A stretch of DNA of 64,000 nucleotides from Thalassotalea euphylliae (GCF_003390335.1 NZ_QUOU01000001.1:1612001-1676000), one strand, 5' to 3'; positions 44,567-53,757 are shown, counted from the first letter of the stretch. Notes: a model not told the origin generated them from the letters alone. A program made the numbers and translations.

Positions 44567-46503
44567 ATGCAAAATCTATTGTTTGCAGCCTTATTGTCGT
44601 TTGGCTGCTTCTCTGCTTCTCTGCTTCTCTGCTGTGTCTTCTGCTTCGGCAACCGATTTACCAACAGAATACTTTGCCTCATTACCAGATCTTAGCCGTG
44701 TGCGTTTATCGCCAGACGGTGAAAACATTATTTGGTTAGTGCGAGTTGAAACGGAAAAACGCCAAGGACAGCTTATCCAAATAGTCAATACGAAAACGGG
44801 TAAGCAAAAAAATATTGCTTTCACTGACAACGAAAAATACAAAATTCGTGGGTTAAGGTGGGCTAATGAAGAAACTGTTATCCTTTATGCTGATTTTCCA
44901 GCATCTCGCTACGGCACGCCGACCACTGAAAGTCGGATCGTAAAGCTCGACACCAATACGGGTGAAATCAAAGCGGTAATTCCACGAAGTTTATTACGAA
45001 AGCAAAAGTATCAATCAAATCACATGAGCAATGTGATTGATTTCTTACCTGACGACAAAGATCATATTCTCGTTTCTCTTGCGGGCTATGCCAGTGGCCC
45101 AGAAGAGAGCGTGCTAAAAATCAACCTCAATGGCTCTGGAAAATCCAGCTTTGAGCAGCGTACGAAAAGAAATGTGATTGATTGGATGACCGACGCTAAA
45201 GGTAAAGTGCGTATTGGTATCGCTCGTGATGATACGACTTATAAAATAAGAGCGAAATTGGCATGGGAAAGCTCATGGCGAACGCTTTGGGAGTTTGAAG
45301 CGTTTAGTCGCGAAGCTGTTTGGCCGCTTGCCTTTGGCGCAAAAGACAATGAACTATAAGTATCCGCACTTCACAAGGGTAAAGATGCTGTGTTCAAAGT
45401 TGACCTAACCGATAAAACATTAGCTCAAGAGCTTGTGCACTTTGATGAGAACTATGATGTTGACGGTTATATTCGTCGTTCAGGCATTACTAAAGAAGTG
45501 GTTGGTGTCGGTAGTACCTTCTGGCACCCTGTGTGGAAAGCCTTTCAAAAGGGCATAGATAAAGCATTACCCGATACTACCAACCATATTATCTCTGTGA
45601 GTAAAGATGAGCGCCGTTATATTGTCTATGCCACATCAGATACCCAATCAGGCATGTATTTATATGGTGATAGAGATCAGAATACTTTGGGCGTTTTGGG
45701 ATCTCGCTACGAGCGTTTATCGCCTGAGGTGATGAGTGAGAAAAAAGCGATCAGTTACAAAGCACGTGATGGCTTGGAAATTGAAGGCTTTCTCACCTTG
45801 CCAAAAGGTAAGCCTGAAACCAACCTACCCACCATAATTTTCCCGCACGGTGGACCCATTAGTTACGACAGCGATGGTTTTGACTACTGGACACAGTTCT
45901 TAGCAAGCAAAGGCTATGCTGCAAATGAACTTTAGAGGCTCATCCGGTTATGGCCATGACTTTATGCAACAAGGTTTAGCTAGCTGGGGACAAGCAATGC
46001 AAGATGATGTTGCTGATGGCACTCAGTGGCTCATTGATCAAAATATTGCGGATAAAGATAAAATTTGTATTCTGGGTGCGAGCTATGGTGGGTATGCTGC
46101 CTTGATGGGCGGCGTTAAAACCCCTGAGCTGTATCGTTGCATTGTATCATTTGCTGGTGTCACAGATGTTGAGCGCTTGGTCAAGCAATCTCGAAGATAT
46201 ACAAATTACGACATTGTGAAAAAGCAAATCGGCAGTGATTACGATCAACTTTGGGACAACTCGCCGCTAAAATATGCAGAGCAAATTGATAAGCCTGTGC
46301 TATTGATACACGGCAGCAAAGATCGTGTTGTACGGGTTAATCACAGCGAGCGTATGTATGACGAATTAAAAGATGAAGGTAAGAGCGTTAGATATATTGA
46401 ACTTGACGGTGGCGACCACTATTTGAGTAATAACCGCCATCGTTTAACAACATTTAAGGCGATAGAATCGTTTCTAGGCCAGTATAATCCAACCAATGAA
46501 TAA
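44567..46503 (+). pseudogene. S9 family prolyl-oligopeptidase-like peptidase, multiply disrupted
   Basis: Complete but broken gene for an exported S9 (acylaminoacyl/dipeptidyl peptidase) enzyme of about 645 residues. The start ATG at 44567 has AAGGA 6 bases upstream. Lesion 1: three copies of GCTTCTCT (44607-44630) in the signal peptide shift the frame, ending in TAG at 44693-44695. Lesion 2: in-frame TAA at 45357-45359 within KDNEL-VSALHKGKD. Lesion 3: a frameshift near 45910-45920 (KGYA to LQMNFRGSSGYG). The propeller region, nucleophile GASYGGYAA, Asp in HGSKDRVV and His in GGDHYLS remain readable. Decay appears recent. A TTG at 44583 could start the first fragment in the downstream frame with a signal-like leader, but it would still stop at 45357. 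Confidence 0.85.
44607..44630 (+). repeat. Tandem 8-bp repeat (GCTTCTCT)3
   Basis: Three perfect tandem copies at 44607, 44615 and 44623 inside the signal-peptide region of the S9 peptidase. One or four copies would keep the ATG at 44567 in frame with the rest of the first segment; with one copy the leader reads as a normal signal peptide ending SSASA. Confidence 0.9.
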
Positions 46504-46642
46504 TCCACATTTTTATATTGAAGCCGCCAAGCTGTAGGTTATTTGAGCAAAGAGGCTGAACATTTCGATTCAGCTCTTTAATTCCCATCATTCAGTCCCC
46601 ATATTGTCCCTTTAGTTTTTTCTAGGTCATATTTTTCTTTTC

Positions 46643-47440
46643 ATGAATGATTTGCTGTTGTCTGAAATAAATACCGAACAGGAAGACTTGCTACGTGCAG
46701 TTATGCTGGTTGAAGAATTTATCTTTGAACAAAAGTCGTCAGTGCTTCCGCTGATTGATGACATGGTTGAATACTGCGAGCAAGAGCTGGCAGATATTGA
46801 AGAGCCATTAGCGCAGGCCGAGCACTTTATTAATCTTTTATTCCTGGATTTACTCTTTGTTGAGACGAAAAGACAAACTTGGCCCGTGGCTGCTTTGCAA
46901 TTGGCACATGGCATATCACATCGCGAAATTCATCCTGTGTTAAAAGCGGTTGTCTTTAAAACGATAGGCGAGCAATGCGGTTTTGAAATTGACTTGGTGT
47001 TTGTCCCGGAAAAAGTCATGTTAAGGCTGATATGCGATCAACAGTTTGCCATTATTTTTGACCCATTGAACGGTGAATCACTCAACTGGGAAGAACTTGA
47101 TACCCGTTTAGATGAATTGCCAGAAGAGCCTTCAGAATATCTCGAAGCAATGGATACCAGAGCAGTATTAGTTGAGTATTTGAACGCATTGAAGAATGCC
47201 TTAATAGAGGCTCAGCAGTACACGGGAGCGCTGCGCTGTGTCGATGTACTTATCACCTTAAAACCCGATGATCCCTTTCAGCGCCGCGATCGCGGGTTTT
47301 TGCTTCATCAACTCGATTGCTTTAAAGTGGCGTACGATGATTATCAATATTTTGTGAATGAATGCCCACAAGATCCGGCAGCACAAATACTAAAAATACA
47401 ATTAGATAATATAAAAATTTCCAATACAATTTTACACTAA
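46643..47440 (+). CDS. sirB1: SirB1/YchA family protein with TPR-like C-terminus
   Basis: A 265-residue cytoplasmic protein of the SirB1 (transglutaminase-like) family. N-terminal domain (about 1-180) corresponds to the transglutaminase-like fold, and the C-terminal part (RCVDVLITLKPDDPFQRRDRGFLLHQLDCFKVAYDDYQYFV) is TPR-like. The usual LPxxL..RxG cysteine-type active site is not apparent, so catalysis is doubtful. It lies in the conserved place between prmC/sirB2 and kdsA and 14 bases before the DUF819 gene. No strong Shine-Dalgarno precedes the ATG. Confidence 0.78.
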   Translation: MNDLLLSEINTEQEDLLRAVMLVEEFIFEQKSSVLPLIDDMVEYCEQELADIEEPLAQAEHFINLLFLDLLFVETKRQTWPVAALQLAHGISHREIHPVLKAVVFKTIGEQCGFEIDLVFVPEKVMLRLICDQQFAIIFDPLNGESLNWEELDTRLDELPEEPSEYLEAMDTRAVLVEYLNALKNALIEAQQYTGALRCVDVLITLKPDDPFQRRDRGFLLHQLDCFKVAYDDYQYFVNECPQDPAAQILKIQLDNIKISNTILH

Positions 47441-47454
47441 TTCACGGAGCCTTA

Positions 47455-48702
47455 ATGACTCATAATCCTTTAATCACTAATGATGCGGTGGTCTTAGGTT
47501 TGCTGGCCCTTATTCTAGGGACAGTGTTTAAAACCGCGCATAGCAGCCACCCGTTTTGGCGTAAGTTTTATACTTATGTACCAGCAGTATTGCTGTGCTA
47601 CTTTATTCCCTCGCTACTTAACACCTTTGGTATTGCTGATGGCCATAGTTCAAATGTTTACTATGTTGCCTCTCGCTACTTGTTACCTGCCTGTTTGGTG
47701 TTGTTGACGATTAGTATTGATCTCAAGTCCATTATCAACCTTGGCCCTAAAGCCTTGATCATGTTCTTAACCGGTACTTTAGGTATTGTGATTGGTGGCC
47801 CGATTGCTATTTTGATCATGAGCGCGCTAGTCCCAGAAGCGATTGGCGGGCATGGCCCAGACGCGGTATGGCGTGGGATGACAACAGTAGCTGGTAGCTG
47901 GATTGGCGGCAGTGCCAACCAAGCATCAATGAAAGAAATGTTTGAAGTGGGCGGCGATATTTTCTCAGCCATGGTGACTGTTGATGTCATTGTCGCTAAC
48001 TTATGGTTGGCGGTATTGCTGTTTATGGCGGCTAAGCATAAAGAAATTGATGCGAAAACTGGTGCCGACACTTCTGCGATTGAAGAACTAAAAGTTAAAG
48101 TTGAAGAGTACCAAGCACAAAATAGCAAAACACCGCAGTTAAACGATTATATTCGTATGATTGCTATTGCCTTTACCATCACGGGTTTTGCCCACTTCTG
48201 TGCAGATTTTCTTGGGCCGTACTTTGGCGAAACCTTCCCTTGGGCAAAAGAGTTTAGCTTAAACAGTAAATTCTTCTGGTTAGTGGTTATCGCCACGACT
48301 ATTGGTATTAGTTTGTCGTTTACCCGCGTTCGCGAAATAGAAGCTTATGGTGCTTCCAAAGTGGCACAGAGTTTTATCTACATTTTGATTGCGTCGATTG
48401 GCTTGCATATGAATATTCTAGCCATCGCGGAAACGCCGATTTATTTCGTTATTGGGGCGATTTGGATGTTAATCCACGCCACATTGATGCTGACGGTGGC
48501 TAAGTTGATCAAAGCACCACTCTTTTACATGGCTGTGGGTAGTCAAGCTAATGTCGGCGGTGCGGCCTCTGCCCCTGTGGTTGCTTCGGCATTTCACCCA
48601 TCGCTTGCACCAGTAGGTGTACTATTGGCTGTGCTAGGCTACGGTGTTGGCACTTACATGGCGTATCTTTGTGGCCTCTTAATGCAAGCTGCATCAGGTT
48701 AA
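47455..48702 (+). CDS. DUF819 family membrane protein
   Basis: A 415-residue polytopic inner-membrane protein, about ten or more hydrophobic segments, matching DUF819 (YjcL-like). Gly-rich segments such as GSWIGGSANQASMKEMFEVGG and GSQANVGGAASAPVVASAFHP look like two inverted transporter half-repeats, suggesting a carrier, but no substrate is established. Closely packed after sirB1 (14 bases) and before kdsA (16 bases), so cotranscribed; it is an extra member of this otherwise conserved operon. Confidence 0.82.
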   Translation: MTHNPLITNDAVVLGLLALILGTVFKTAHSSHPFWRKFYTYVPAVLLCYFIPSLLNTFGIADGHSSNVYYVASRYLLPACLVLLTISIDLKSIINLGPKALIMFLTGTLGIVIGGPIAILIMSALVPEAIGGHGPDAVWRGMTTVAGSWIGGSANQASMKEMFEVGGDIFSAMVTVDVIVANLWLAVLLFMAAKHKEIDAKTGADTSAIEELKVKVEEYQAQNSKTPQLNDYIRMIAIAFTITGFAHFCADFLGPYFGETFPWAKEFSLNSKFFWLVVIATTIGISLSFTRVREIEAYGASKVAQSFIYILIASIGLHMNILAIAETPIYFVIGAIWMLIHATLMLTVAKLIKAPLFYMAVGSQANVGGAASAPVVASAFHPSLAPVGVLLAVLGYGVGTYMAYLCGLLMQAASG

Positions 48703-48718
48703 TTTTTAAGGAAAACTT

Positions 48719-49564
48719 ATGACAATTGAAAAGGTTGTTGTGTCAGGCATTGAAGTGGCAAATAACAATCCATTTGTGCTCTTTGGTGGTATGAATGTAC
48801 TTGAGTCGCGTGATTTAGCGATGCAAATTTGTGAGCACTACGTGGAAGTCACCCAAAAGTTGGGGATTCCCTATGTGTTTAAGGCGTCGTTTGACAAGGC
48901 GAACCGCTCTTCGGTGAGCTCTTACCGTGGCCCGGGTCTTGATGAAGGGATGAAGATTTTTGAAGAAATCAAAAACACCTTTAAGGTGCCAATTATTACT
49001 GACGTGCATGAACCTTATCAAGCGCAGCCCGTTGCTGATGTTGCCGATGTGATTCAACTACCAGCCTTCCTTGCCAGACAAACAGACCTAGTGGTCGCGA
49101 TGGCGAAAACGGGGGCGGCGATTAACGTGAAAAAACCGCAATTTTTAGCGGCTCACGAAATGCGCCACATCATTAACAAGTTTGGTGAAGCTGGTAATGA
49201 GCAAATTATGTTGTGCGAGCGCGGCAGCTGCTACGGCTATAACAACCTCGTTGTTGATATGCTAGCAATGGATGAAATGACGCAGCAAGCGCCAGTGATT
49301 TTTGACGCAACTCATGCCTTGCAAAAGCCTGGCGGTCGCAGTGACTCGGCGGATGGTCGACGTGCACAAGCCGCGCAATTAGCGCGCAGTGGTATGGCAT
49401 TAGGTATTGCTGGCTTGTTTATTGAAGCTCACCCGAATCCAAACGAAGCAAAGTGCGATGGCCCTTGTGCGCTGCCGCTCGATAAACTTGAGCCTTATTT
49501 AGCACAGATGAAAGCGATTGATGATTTAGTCAAAGGTTTTGAACCACTGGATACCGCTAGCTAA
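48719..49564 (+). CDS. kdsA: 3-deoxy-8-phosphooctulonate synthase
   Basis: Condenses PEP with arabinose 5-phosphate to KDO-8-phosphate for LPS inner core. 281 residues with FVLFGGMNVLESRD, KASFDKANRSS, DVHEPYQAQPVADVADVIQLPAFLARQTDL and the C-terminal FIEAHPNPNEAKCDGPCALPL. AAGGAAA precedes the ATG. Last gene of the hemA operon, followed by a terminator. Confidence 0.96.
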   Translation: MTIEKVVVSGIEVANNNPFVLFGGMNVLESRDLAMQICEHYVEVTQKLGIPYVFKASFDKANRSSVSSYRGPGLDEGMKIFEEIKNTFKVPIITDVHEPYQAQPVADVADVIQLPAFLARQTDLVVAMAKTGAAINVKKPQFLAAHEMRHIINKFGEAGNEQIMLCERGSCYGYNNLVVDMLAMDEMTQQAPVIFDATHALQKPGGRSDSADGRRAQAAQLARSGMALGIAGLFIEAHPNPNEAKCDGPCALPLDKLEPYLAQMKAIDDLVKGFEPLDTAS

Positions 49565-49615
49565 GCTGTTCAATTTGCACTTGCCGTAGCCCTTGATGCA
49601 GGGCTGAAAAATCAG

Positions 49616-49650
49616 AAGCCACTTGTTGATTATCGACAAGTGGCTTTTTT
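49616..49650 (+). terminator. Terminator after kdsA
   Basis: AAGCCACTTGT (49616-49626) pairs with ACAAGTGGCTT (49636-49646), followed by T. Confidence 0.85.
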
Positions 49651-49747
49651 ATAAATAGCTATCACTTTCCCTAGCGTTAAAAAAAGGCCAACAGCATTAA
49701 CCTGTTAGCCTTAACTTTTAACATGATGAGAATTTAATAGGTATTAG

Positions 49748-50059
49748 TTAGGCAACCAATTCACGTAGTGCTTGCTCGTTCATTAAGCCAGAACTTTGTG
49801 CTTTGACTTCGCCATTTTCTATCACAACAATGGCAGGAATTGAGCGGATACCAAATTTTTGCGCCAGCATTGGCAGTTCATCAACATTGGCTTTCACACC
49901 TGTGGCATTAACCGTGTCACTGCTAAATACTTGTTCAAACACTGGCATCATGGCTCGGCAAGGTGCACACCAAGGGGCCCAAAAATCAATCACAACTTTG
50001 TCGTTCGCCGTGATCAGCTCTGCAAATTGTTCAACATCGTTTATTTCAATCGCCGCCAT
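49748..50059 (-). CDS. Thioredoxin-like protein with WCAPC active site
   Basis: A 103-residue thioredoxin fold without signal peptide. The redox pair is C31-A-P-C34 (APWCAPCRAMMP) instead of the canonical CGPC; the cis-Pro is in GIRSIPAIVVI. AGGAAG precedes the ATG. It is 10 bases downstream of the YHS-domain gene and so in the same operon, which argues for a dedicated role rather than the general TrxA. Redox partner is unknown. Confidence 0.85.
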   Translation of the reverse strand: MAAIEINDVEQFAELITANDKVVIDFWAPWCAPCRAMMPVFEQVFSSDTVNATGVKANVDELPMLAQKFGIRSIPAIVVIENGEVKAQSSGLMNEQALRELVA

Positions 50060-50069
50060 GACTAACTTC

Positions 50070-50537
50070 CTATAATTCGTCTACTGTTTTGTCTTTGATC
50101 ACTAACCAGCTTTCGTCAGACTGATTAATAAAGGCTTGGGTGTTTTCTAACCAAGCTTTTTGTACGCTTTTGTTAAGGTTGAGGTAAAGCTTGTTATCGA
50201 TAATGCGCCACGCTGTTGGGTCAGTATCGAATTTCTTGTCGCGCGTTACACCGTAGGCACAGTAGCCACCGTATTGTGGTGCAAACTTAGCAGGGTCAGC
50301 GCGGAACATGTCGCGGTTTGATTCGCTGCTAAAGCGGTAAATAGCGCCTTTGTATGTTGCTGTGTAGTTGATGTCACCGTTTACGGGCTTACCCATGGTG
50401 AAGTAGGCAACCGGGTCGTAGCCTTTAATAGCCAGGTCGTTGGCATCAGCATTCATGTCGATATCAGCAGCGAAGCTCATGCTAGAAGCGGCAAGTAATA
50501 AACTGGCAGTCATTGTCTTTAAGTTAAATTTTTTCAT
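50070..50537 (-). CDS. Exported YHS-domain protein
   Basis: A 155-residue protein with signal peptide (MKKFNLKTMTASLLLAASSMSFA) and a YHS domain: IKGYDPVAYFTMGKPVNGD, YKGAIYRFSSESNRDMFRADPAKFAPQYGGYCAYGV. YHS domains are small and often metal-associated; the single GGYCAYGV cysteine and conserved aromatic residues are present. First gene of the YHS-thioredoxin pair, divergent from an AraC regulator. Confidence 0.83.
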   Translation of the reverse strand: MKKFNLKTMTASLLLAASSMSFAADIDMNADANDLAIKGYDPVAYFTMGKPVNGDINYTATYKGAIYRFSSESNRDMFRADPAKFAPQYGGYCAYGVTRDKKFDTDPTAWRIIDNKLYLNLNKSVQKAWLENTQAFINQSDESWLVIKDKTVDEL

Positions 50538-50793
50538 CTTGTATATCCTGATTTAAATGTAAGCGGTTGAGCTTTACTGGCTATTTACTAGCTAAAGGCG
50601 CTAAACCAAAGTTATATGCTGTGTTAGCAGCTGCTCTTCGTTGTGATGAAAATAGTACTGCCGGAAAGCGATGGCTTGAGCTACAATCGTCCAGAAAATC
50701 GTGCAAATCGTCTAAACCTTACGTTCAAACCTATGTTCAAATGTAAGTGTTTGGCGGTTAACGCCCTAAGCATTGACAGAAAAATAATTTTTT

Positions 50794-51642
50794 ATGGATC
50801 AGTTATCACAAATAATTCAAGACTTTAGTATTCAGGCCGGTGTGTTTTATACCGGACAACTGTGCGGGTTATCGACGTTTGGTGAAGAAAGCCAAGTGGA
50901 AGGGCATATTCATATTTTGCATCAAGGTACTTTGTTACTTAGCGAAAATAATGGTGCTAAGCAAGTGCTTGATGAACCCAGTATTGTCTTTTTCCCTAGA
51001 CCGAGACAGCATCGCTTAACCGCAACTGAGTCTGACAATGCGGAGGTGATCTGTGCAACGGTACAGTATGGAATTGGCCAGCAAAGCCCGTTAACGCAAG
51101 CTTTGCCTGACGTGATCATTTTGCCGCTGAGGCAAGCAACGGCGTTAAACGACAGCTTTGCTTGGATGGTGAATGAAGCTCTATCAGACAATCTGGGTAA
51201 ACAAACGATTCTTAATCGCTTAATGGAAGTCTTTATTGTGTGCTTGCTAAGGCATTTAATTACTGAGCAAAAAATTGAGCAAGGCTTGTTAGCCGGTTTA
51301 TCTCACCCGTTTTTAAGTAAGGTGATCAGTGCAATTCACAGTCAACCTGCGCACCCGTGGGGGCTCGATGAAATGGCAGAGGTCGCGTTGATGTCGCGCT
51401 CTAAGTTTTCACCGCTGTTTAAACAAGTACTGGGGGAAACCCCCAACGATTATTTAACGCGTTGGCGTGTATCGCTAGCACAAAAACACTTATTGACGGG
51501 TAAGAGCGTCGATCATTGCGCGCAATTGGTTGGCTACGAAAGCCCGTCAAGCTTGTCACGCGCGTTTAACAAAACGTGTCAGTTATCTCCCAAGGCTTGG
51601 TTGAAAAAAACGCTGGAAGAGGCATCAGAGTCGAGCGTCTAG
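50794..51642 (+). CDS. AraC family transcriptional regulator
   Basis: A 282-residue regulator: N-terminal cupin ligand-binding domain (about 15-110, GHIHILHQGTLLL, SIVFFPRPRQHRL) and C-terminal double helix-turn-helix (about 180-275; LDEMAEVALMSRSKFSPLFKQVLGETPNDYLTRWRV and AQLVGYESPSSLSRAFN). Divergent from the YHS-thioredoxin operon with about 255 bases between, so it likely controls that operon. Ligand unknown; no clear ribosome site before the ATG. Confidence 0.88.
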   Translation: MDQLSQIIQDFSIQAGVFYTGQLCGLSTFGEESQVEGHIHILHQGTLLLSENNGAKQVLDEPSIVFFPRPRQHRLTATESDNAEVICATVQYGIGQQSPLTQALPDVIILPLRQATALNDSFAWMVNEALSDNLGKQTILNRLMEVFIVCLLRHLITEQKIEQGLLAGLSHPFLSKVISAIHSQPAHPWGLDEMAEVALMSRSKFSPLFKQVLGETPNDYLTRWRVSLAQKHLLTGKSVDHCAQLVGYESPSSLSRAFNKTCQLSPKAWLKKTLEEASESSV

Positions 51643-51830
51643 GTTTAAGTTGAGTTCGGTCAGTGATTGACGGCTTGGACTATTCAGACGAAATTTTTTA
51701 ATGCACCTGAACTTAATGCACTTGAATATTGAACACTGATGTTTTGCTGCTAGATTTAGAAGTTACATGGGGATGACTCTCTATCAGTCTTTTCAAAAAC
51801 TTCTCATAATCATTTAACAAGGAGGTTTAG

Positions 51831-52436
51831 ATGCTTCGGCATTTTGCATGGCCTGTAATGACAGTGTTGGCTTTTGGCGTCGCAGTGTATGCGCTATTAA
51901 ACCTATCAATTCCAACGTTTAGAAGCCAGTTTATTGCAAACTTGTTTGATACATCTCCAGAAGCCATTTCACTCCATTTAGCTGGTGGCATTGGTGCCAT
52001 GATTTTTGGTGCCTTACAATTAAATCGTCAGCTAAGAGTTAAATATATTGGAGTCCACCGCTGGTTAGGTCGTTTGTATGTTTTAGCTGTAGTACTTGGA
52101 GGTCTTTCCGGCTTGGTTCTCGCATTAAATGCCTTTGGTGGAATGGCTAGCCAGTTTGGCTTTGGCTTAATGGCGCTTTGCTGGCTGGGTACTACTTTGA
52201 CAGCATATTGGCATATTCTTCACGGCGATGTAACTGCTCATCGTGATTGGATGATTAGAAGTTATGCGTTAACCCTAGCGGGTGTTACGCTGAGGGTGTA
52301 TCTTGGTTTAAGCACGCTTGTTGGTATTAAATTTTCCGATTTTTATCCTGTTTTATCATGGATTTGCTGGGTACCTAATCTGCTACTGGTGGAATGGTTT
52401 GTTTTGACTCAGCTATATAAAACCTCAAAAGGTTAA
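51831..52436 (+). CDS. DUF2306 membrane protein
   Basis: A 201-residue inner-membrane protein with five or so hydrophobic spans and the DUF2306 signature HLAGGIGAMIFGALQLNRQLR...VHRWLGRLYV and HRDWMIRSYALT. Very strong AAGGAGG ribosome site. Conserved His/Arg residues within spans hint at a cofactor or quinone site, but function is unknown. Confidence 0.82.
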   Translation: MLRHFAWPVMTVLAFGVAVYALLNLSIPTFRSQFIANLFDTSPEAISLHLAGGIGAMIFGALQLNRQLRVKYIGVHRWLGRLYVLAVVLGGLSGLVLALNAFGGMASQFGFGLMALCWLGTTLTAYWHILHGDVTAHRDWMIRSYALTLAGVTLRVYLGLSTLVGIKFSDFYPVLSWICWVPNLLLVEWFVLTQLYKTSKG

Positions 52437-52732
52437 TACTCTTTTTATTGCTACAGAATCAATATACTAAAGCAGCTTTCGATATTTAACCTTAGGTTTG
52501 GATAAAAATAGTGAATAATAAATAAATTCAAATACTTATGTTTGTCGTTATCTTCTAGCGAGAAATTTTTGCTGATATCAAGGCAAATTTGCGCGTCAAT
52601 AGCGAGTCTCGGCTCAGGTTCCAACGTCGCTCTATCTCCCCCATCCGTGGGGGCGTATTGCAAGTAAATTTAACGCTGGTAGCAGTAAAAATTGCCGCTA
52701 GAAGCGCATTAGTTATCCAGAGCTAAGGTTAT
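52437..52732. other. Gene-poor region with a C/G hairpin
   Basis: No supported gene. CCCCCA (52638-52643), TCCG, TGGGGG (52648-52653) forms a compact hairpin next to a locally GC-richer segment (52580-52660) in otherwise AT-rich sequence. A 70-codon minus-strand frame crosses it (52451-52663), ending in an AT-rich, non-protein-like tail; it may be a fragment of a dispersed repeat. Confidence 0.35.
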
Positions 52733-53194
52733 TTACACTTCAACCCGCATCTGCACTAGGCTTTTATTAAAGCCGAGCTTTTCATAAGCCTTAATCGCAG
52801 GTGAATTATCGTTATAAACATCCAGCAAGACTTCAACAATCCCTTGCTGCTTAGCCCACTCAAATAACGCTTGAATCACTTGTTGGCTAATCCCTTGGCC
52901 GCGAAATTCAGGTTCAACGTAAATAAAACCAATATAACCGTGATTCGGGTATTTATGGTGGTCAGGTGATGGTTTGACTTTGATATAACCACTGGCAATA
53001 AGTTGGCCAGCGGTTTCAGCAACTAGCAGCTGGCAGGTATCATTGGTGATTAATGACGGTAGGTCGTAATAGGTGATATTGCCATCACGTAAGTTTTCTG
53101 CCACAGGTCGCTCGGCGGCAATAACGCCTTGTTCGAAAAGCTCAAGCGTTGGAATATCAGCTAGCGTTGCAGGCCGAATAGTCATCTTGTTCAT
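52733..53194 (-). CDS. GNAT family N-acetyltransferase
   Basis: A 153-residue acetyltransferase. Motif A with the acetyl-CoA loop is GFIYVEPEFRGQGISQQVIQALFEWAK, followed by VLLDVYNDNSPAIKAYEKLGF. Substrate unknown. Lies 24 bases downstream of the CBS-domain gene on the same strand, probably cotranscribed. Confidence 0.85.
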   Translation of the reverse strand: MNKMTIRPATLADIPTLELFEQGVIAAERPVAENLRDGNITYYDLPSLITNDTCQLLVAETAGQLIASGYIKVKPSPDHHKYPNHGYIGFIYVEPEFRGQGISQQVIQALFEWAKQQGIVEVLLDVYNDNSPAIKAYEKLGFNKSLVQMRVEV

Positions 53195-53218
53195 ATTATC
53201 GTTCTTAACTTGGGTGTT

Positions 53219-53653
53219 TTAAATATTCGCTTCTGCGGTGTCAATTTTATCATGAAGTAGGCGCACAATATCTTTGGTGGTAATAATACCCACGGGGCGC
53301 TGGTTGTCATCCACAATTGGCATACAGGTGATCTGGTGTTCGTGAAGCTGTTTGACCACATCAGTTAGGCTAGCATTGACTGGCAAAGAAATAGGGTAAC
53401 GGGCAGCGATTTGGTGGACACGCTTATTTAACGTGGCGGCATCTCTTGCCGTTTCAGAGGCAAGGCCAACATTGGGGCTAAGTGCTTTAAACAAGTCGCG
53501 ATCTGAGAGCACGCCGCAAAGGGCATTATTATTGTCAACCACAAGTAAGTGATGGAACTTATATTGATCAAAAATTTCTTTCACTTTATCGAGCCGCTCA
53601 TCAAGGTTAATTTTGATCACCTCGCGGGTCATTAATTCAGAAACATTAGGCAC
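53219..53653 (-). CDS. Tandem CBS-domain protein
   Basis: About 145 residues consisting of two CBS domains (SELMTREVIKINLDERL...GVLSDRDLFKAL and YPISLPVNASLTDVVKQL...GIITTKDIVRLL), forming an adenine-nucleotide-sensing Bateman module without an attached enzyme. The GTG at 53653 (PNVSELM) is the likely start; TTG at 53674 is also open. Target is unknown. Confidence 0.82.
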   Translation of the reverse strand: MPNVSELMTREVIKINLDERLDKVKEIFDQYKFHHLLVVDNNNALCGVLSDRDLFKALSPNVGLASETARDAATLNKRVHQIAARYPISLPVNASLTDVVKQLHEHQITCMPIVDDNQRPVGIITTKDIVRLLHDKIDTAEANI

Positions 53654-53757
53654 TGTCGTCACTTTCTGTCGCAATCTGTCTTTGAGCTTTCAATCAAATG
53701 CTAAGCTGTTGTTTGTAAATGTTAATTTGCCTTTTGCCGATTATAGCGCAAAAAACG

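Noticed and set aside
46547..46579. Hairpin after the S9 pseudogene as a terminator
   Set aside because: Stem is imperfect and there is no T run; not strong enough to call.
52451..52663. 70-codon minus-strand frame
   Set aside because: AT-rich non-protein-like tail, no ribosome site and no family resemblance; left as a possible repeat fragment.
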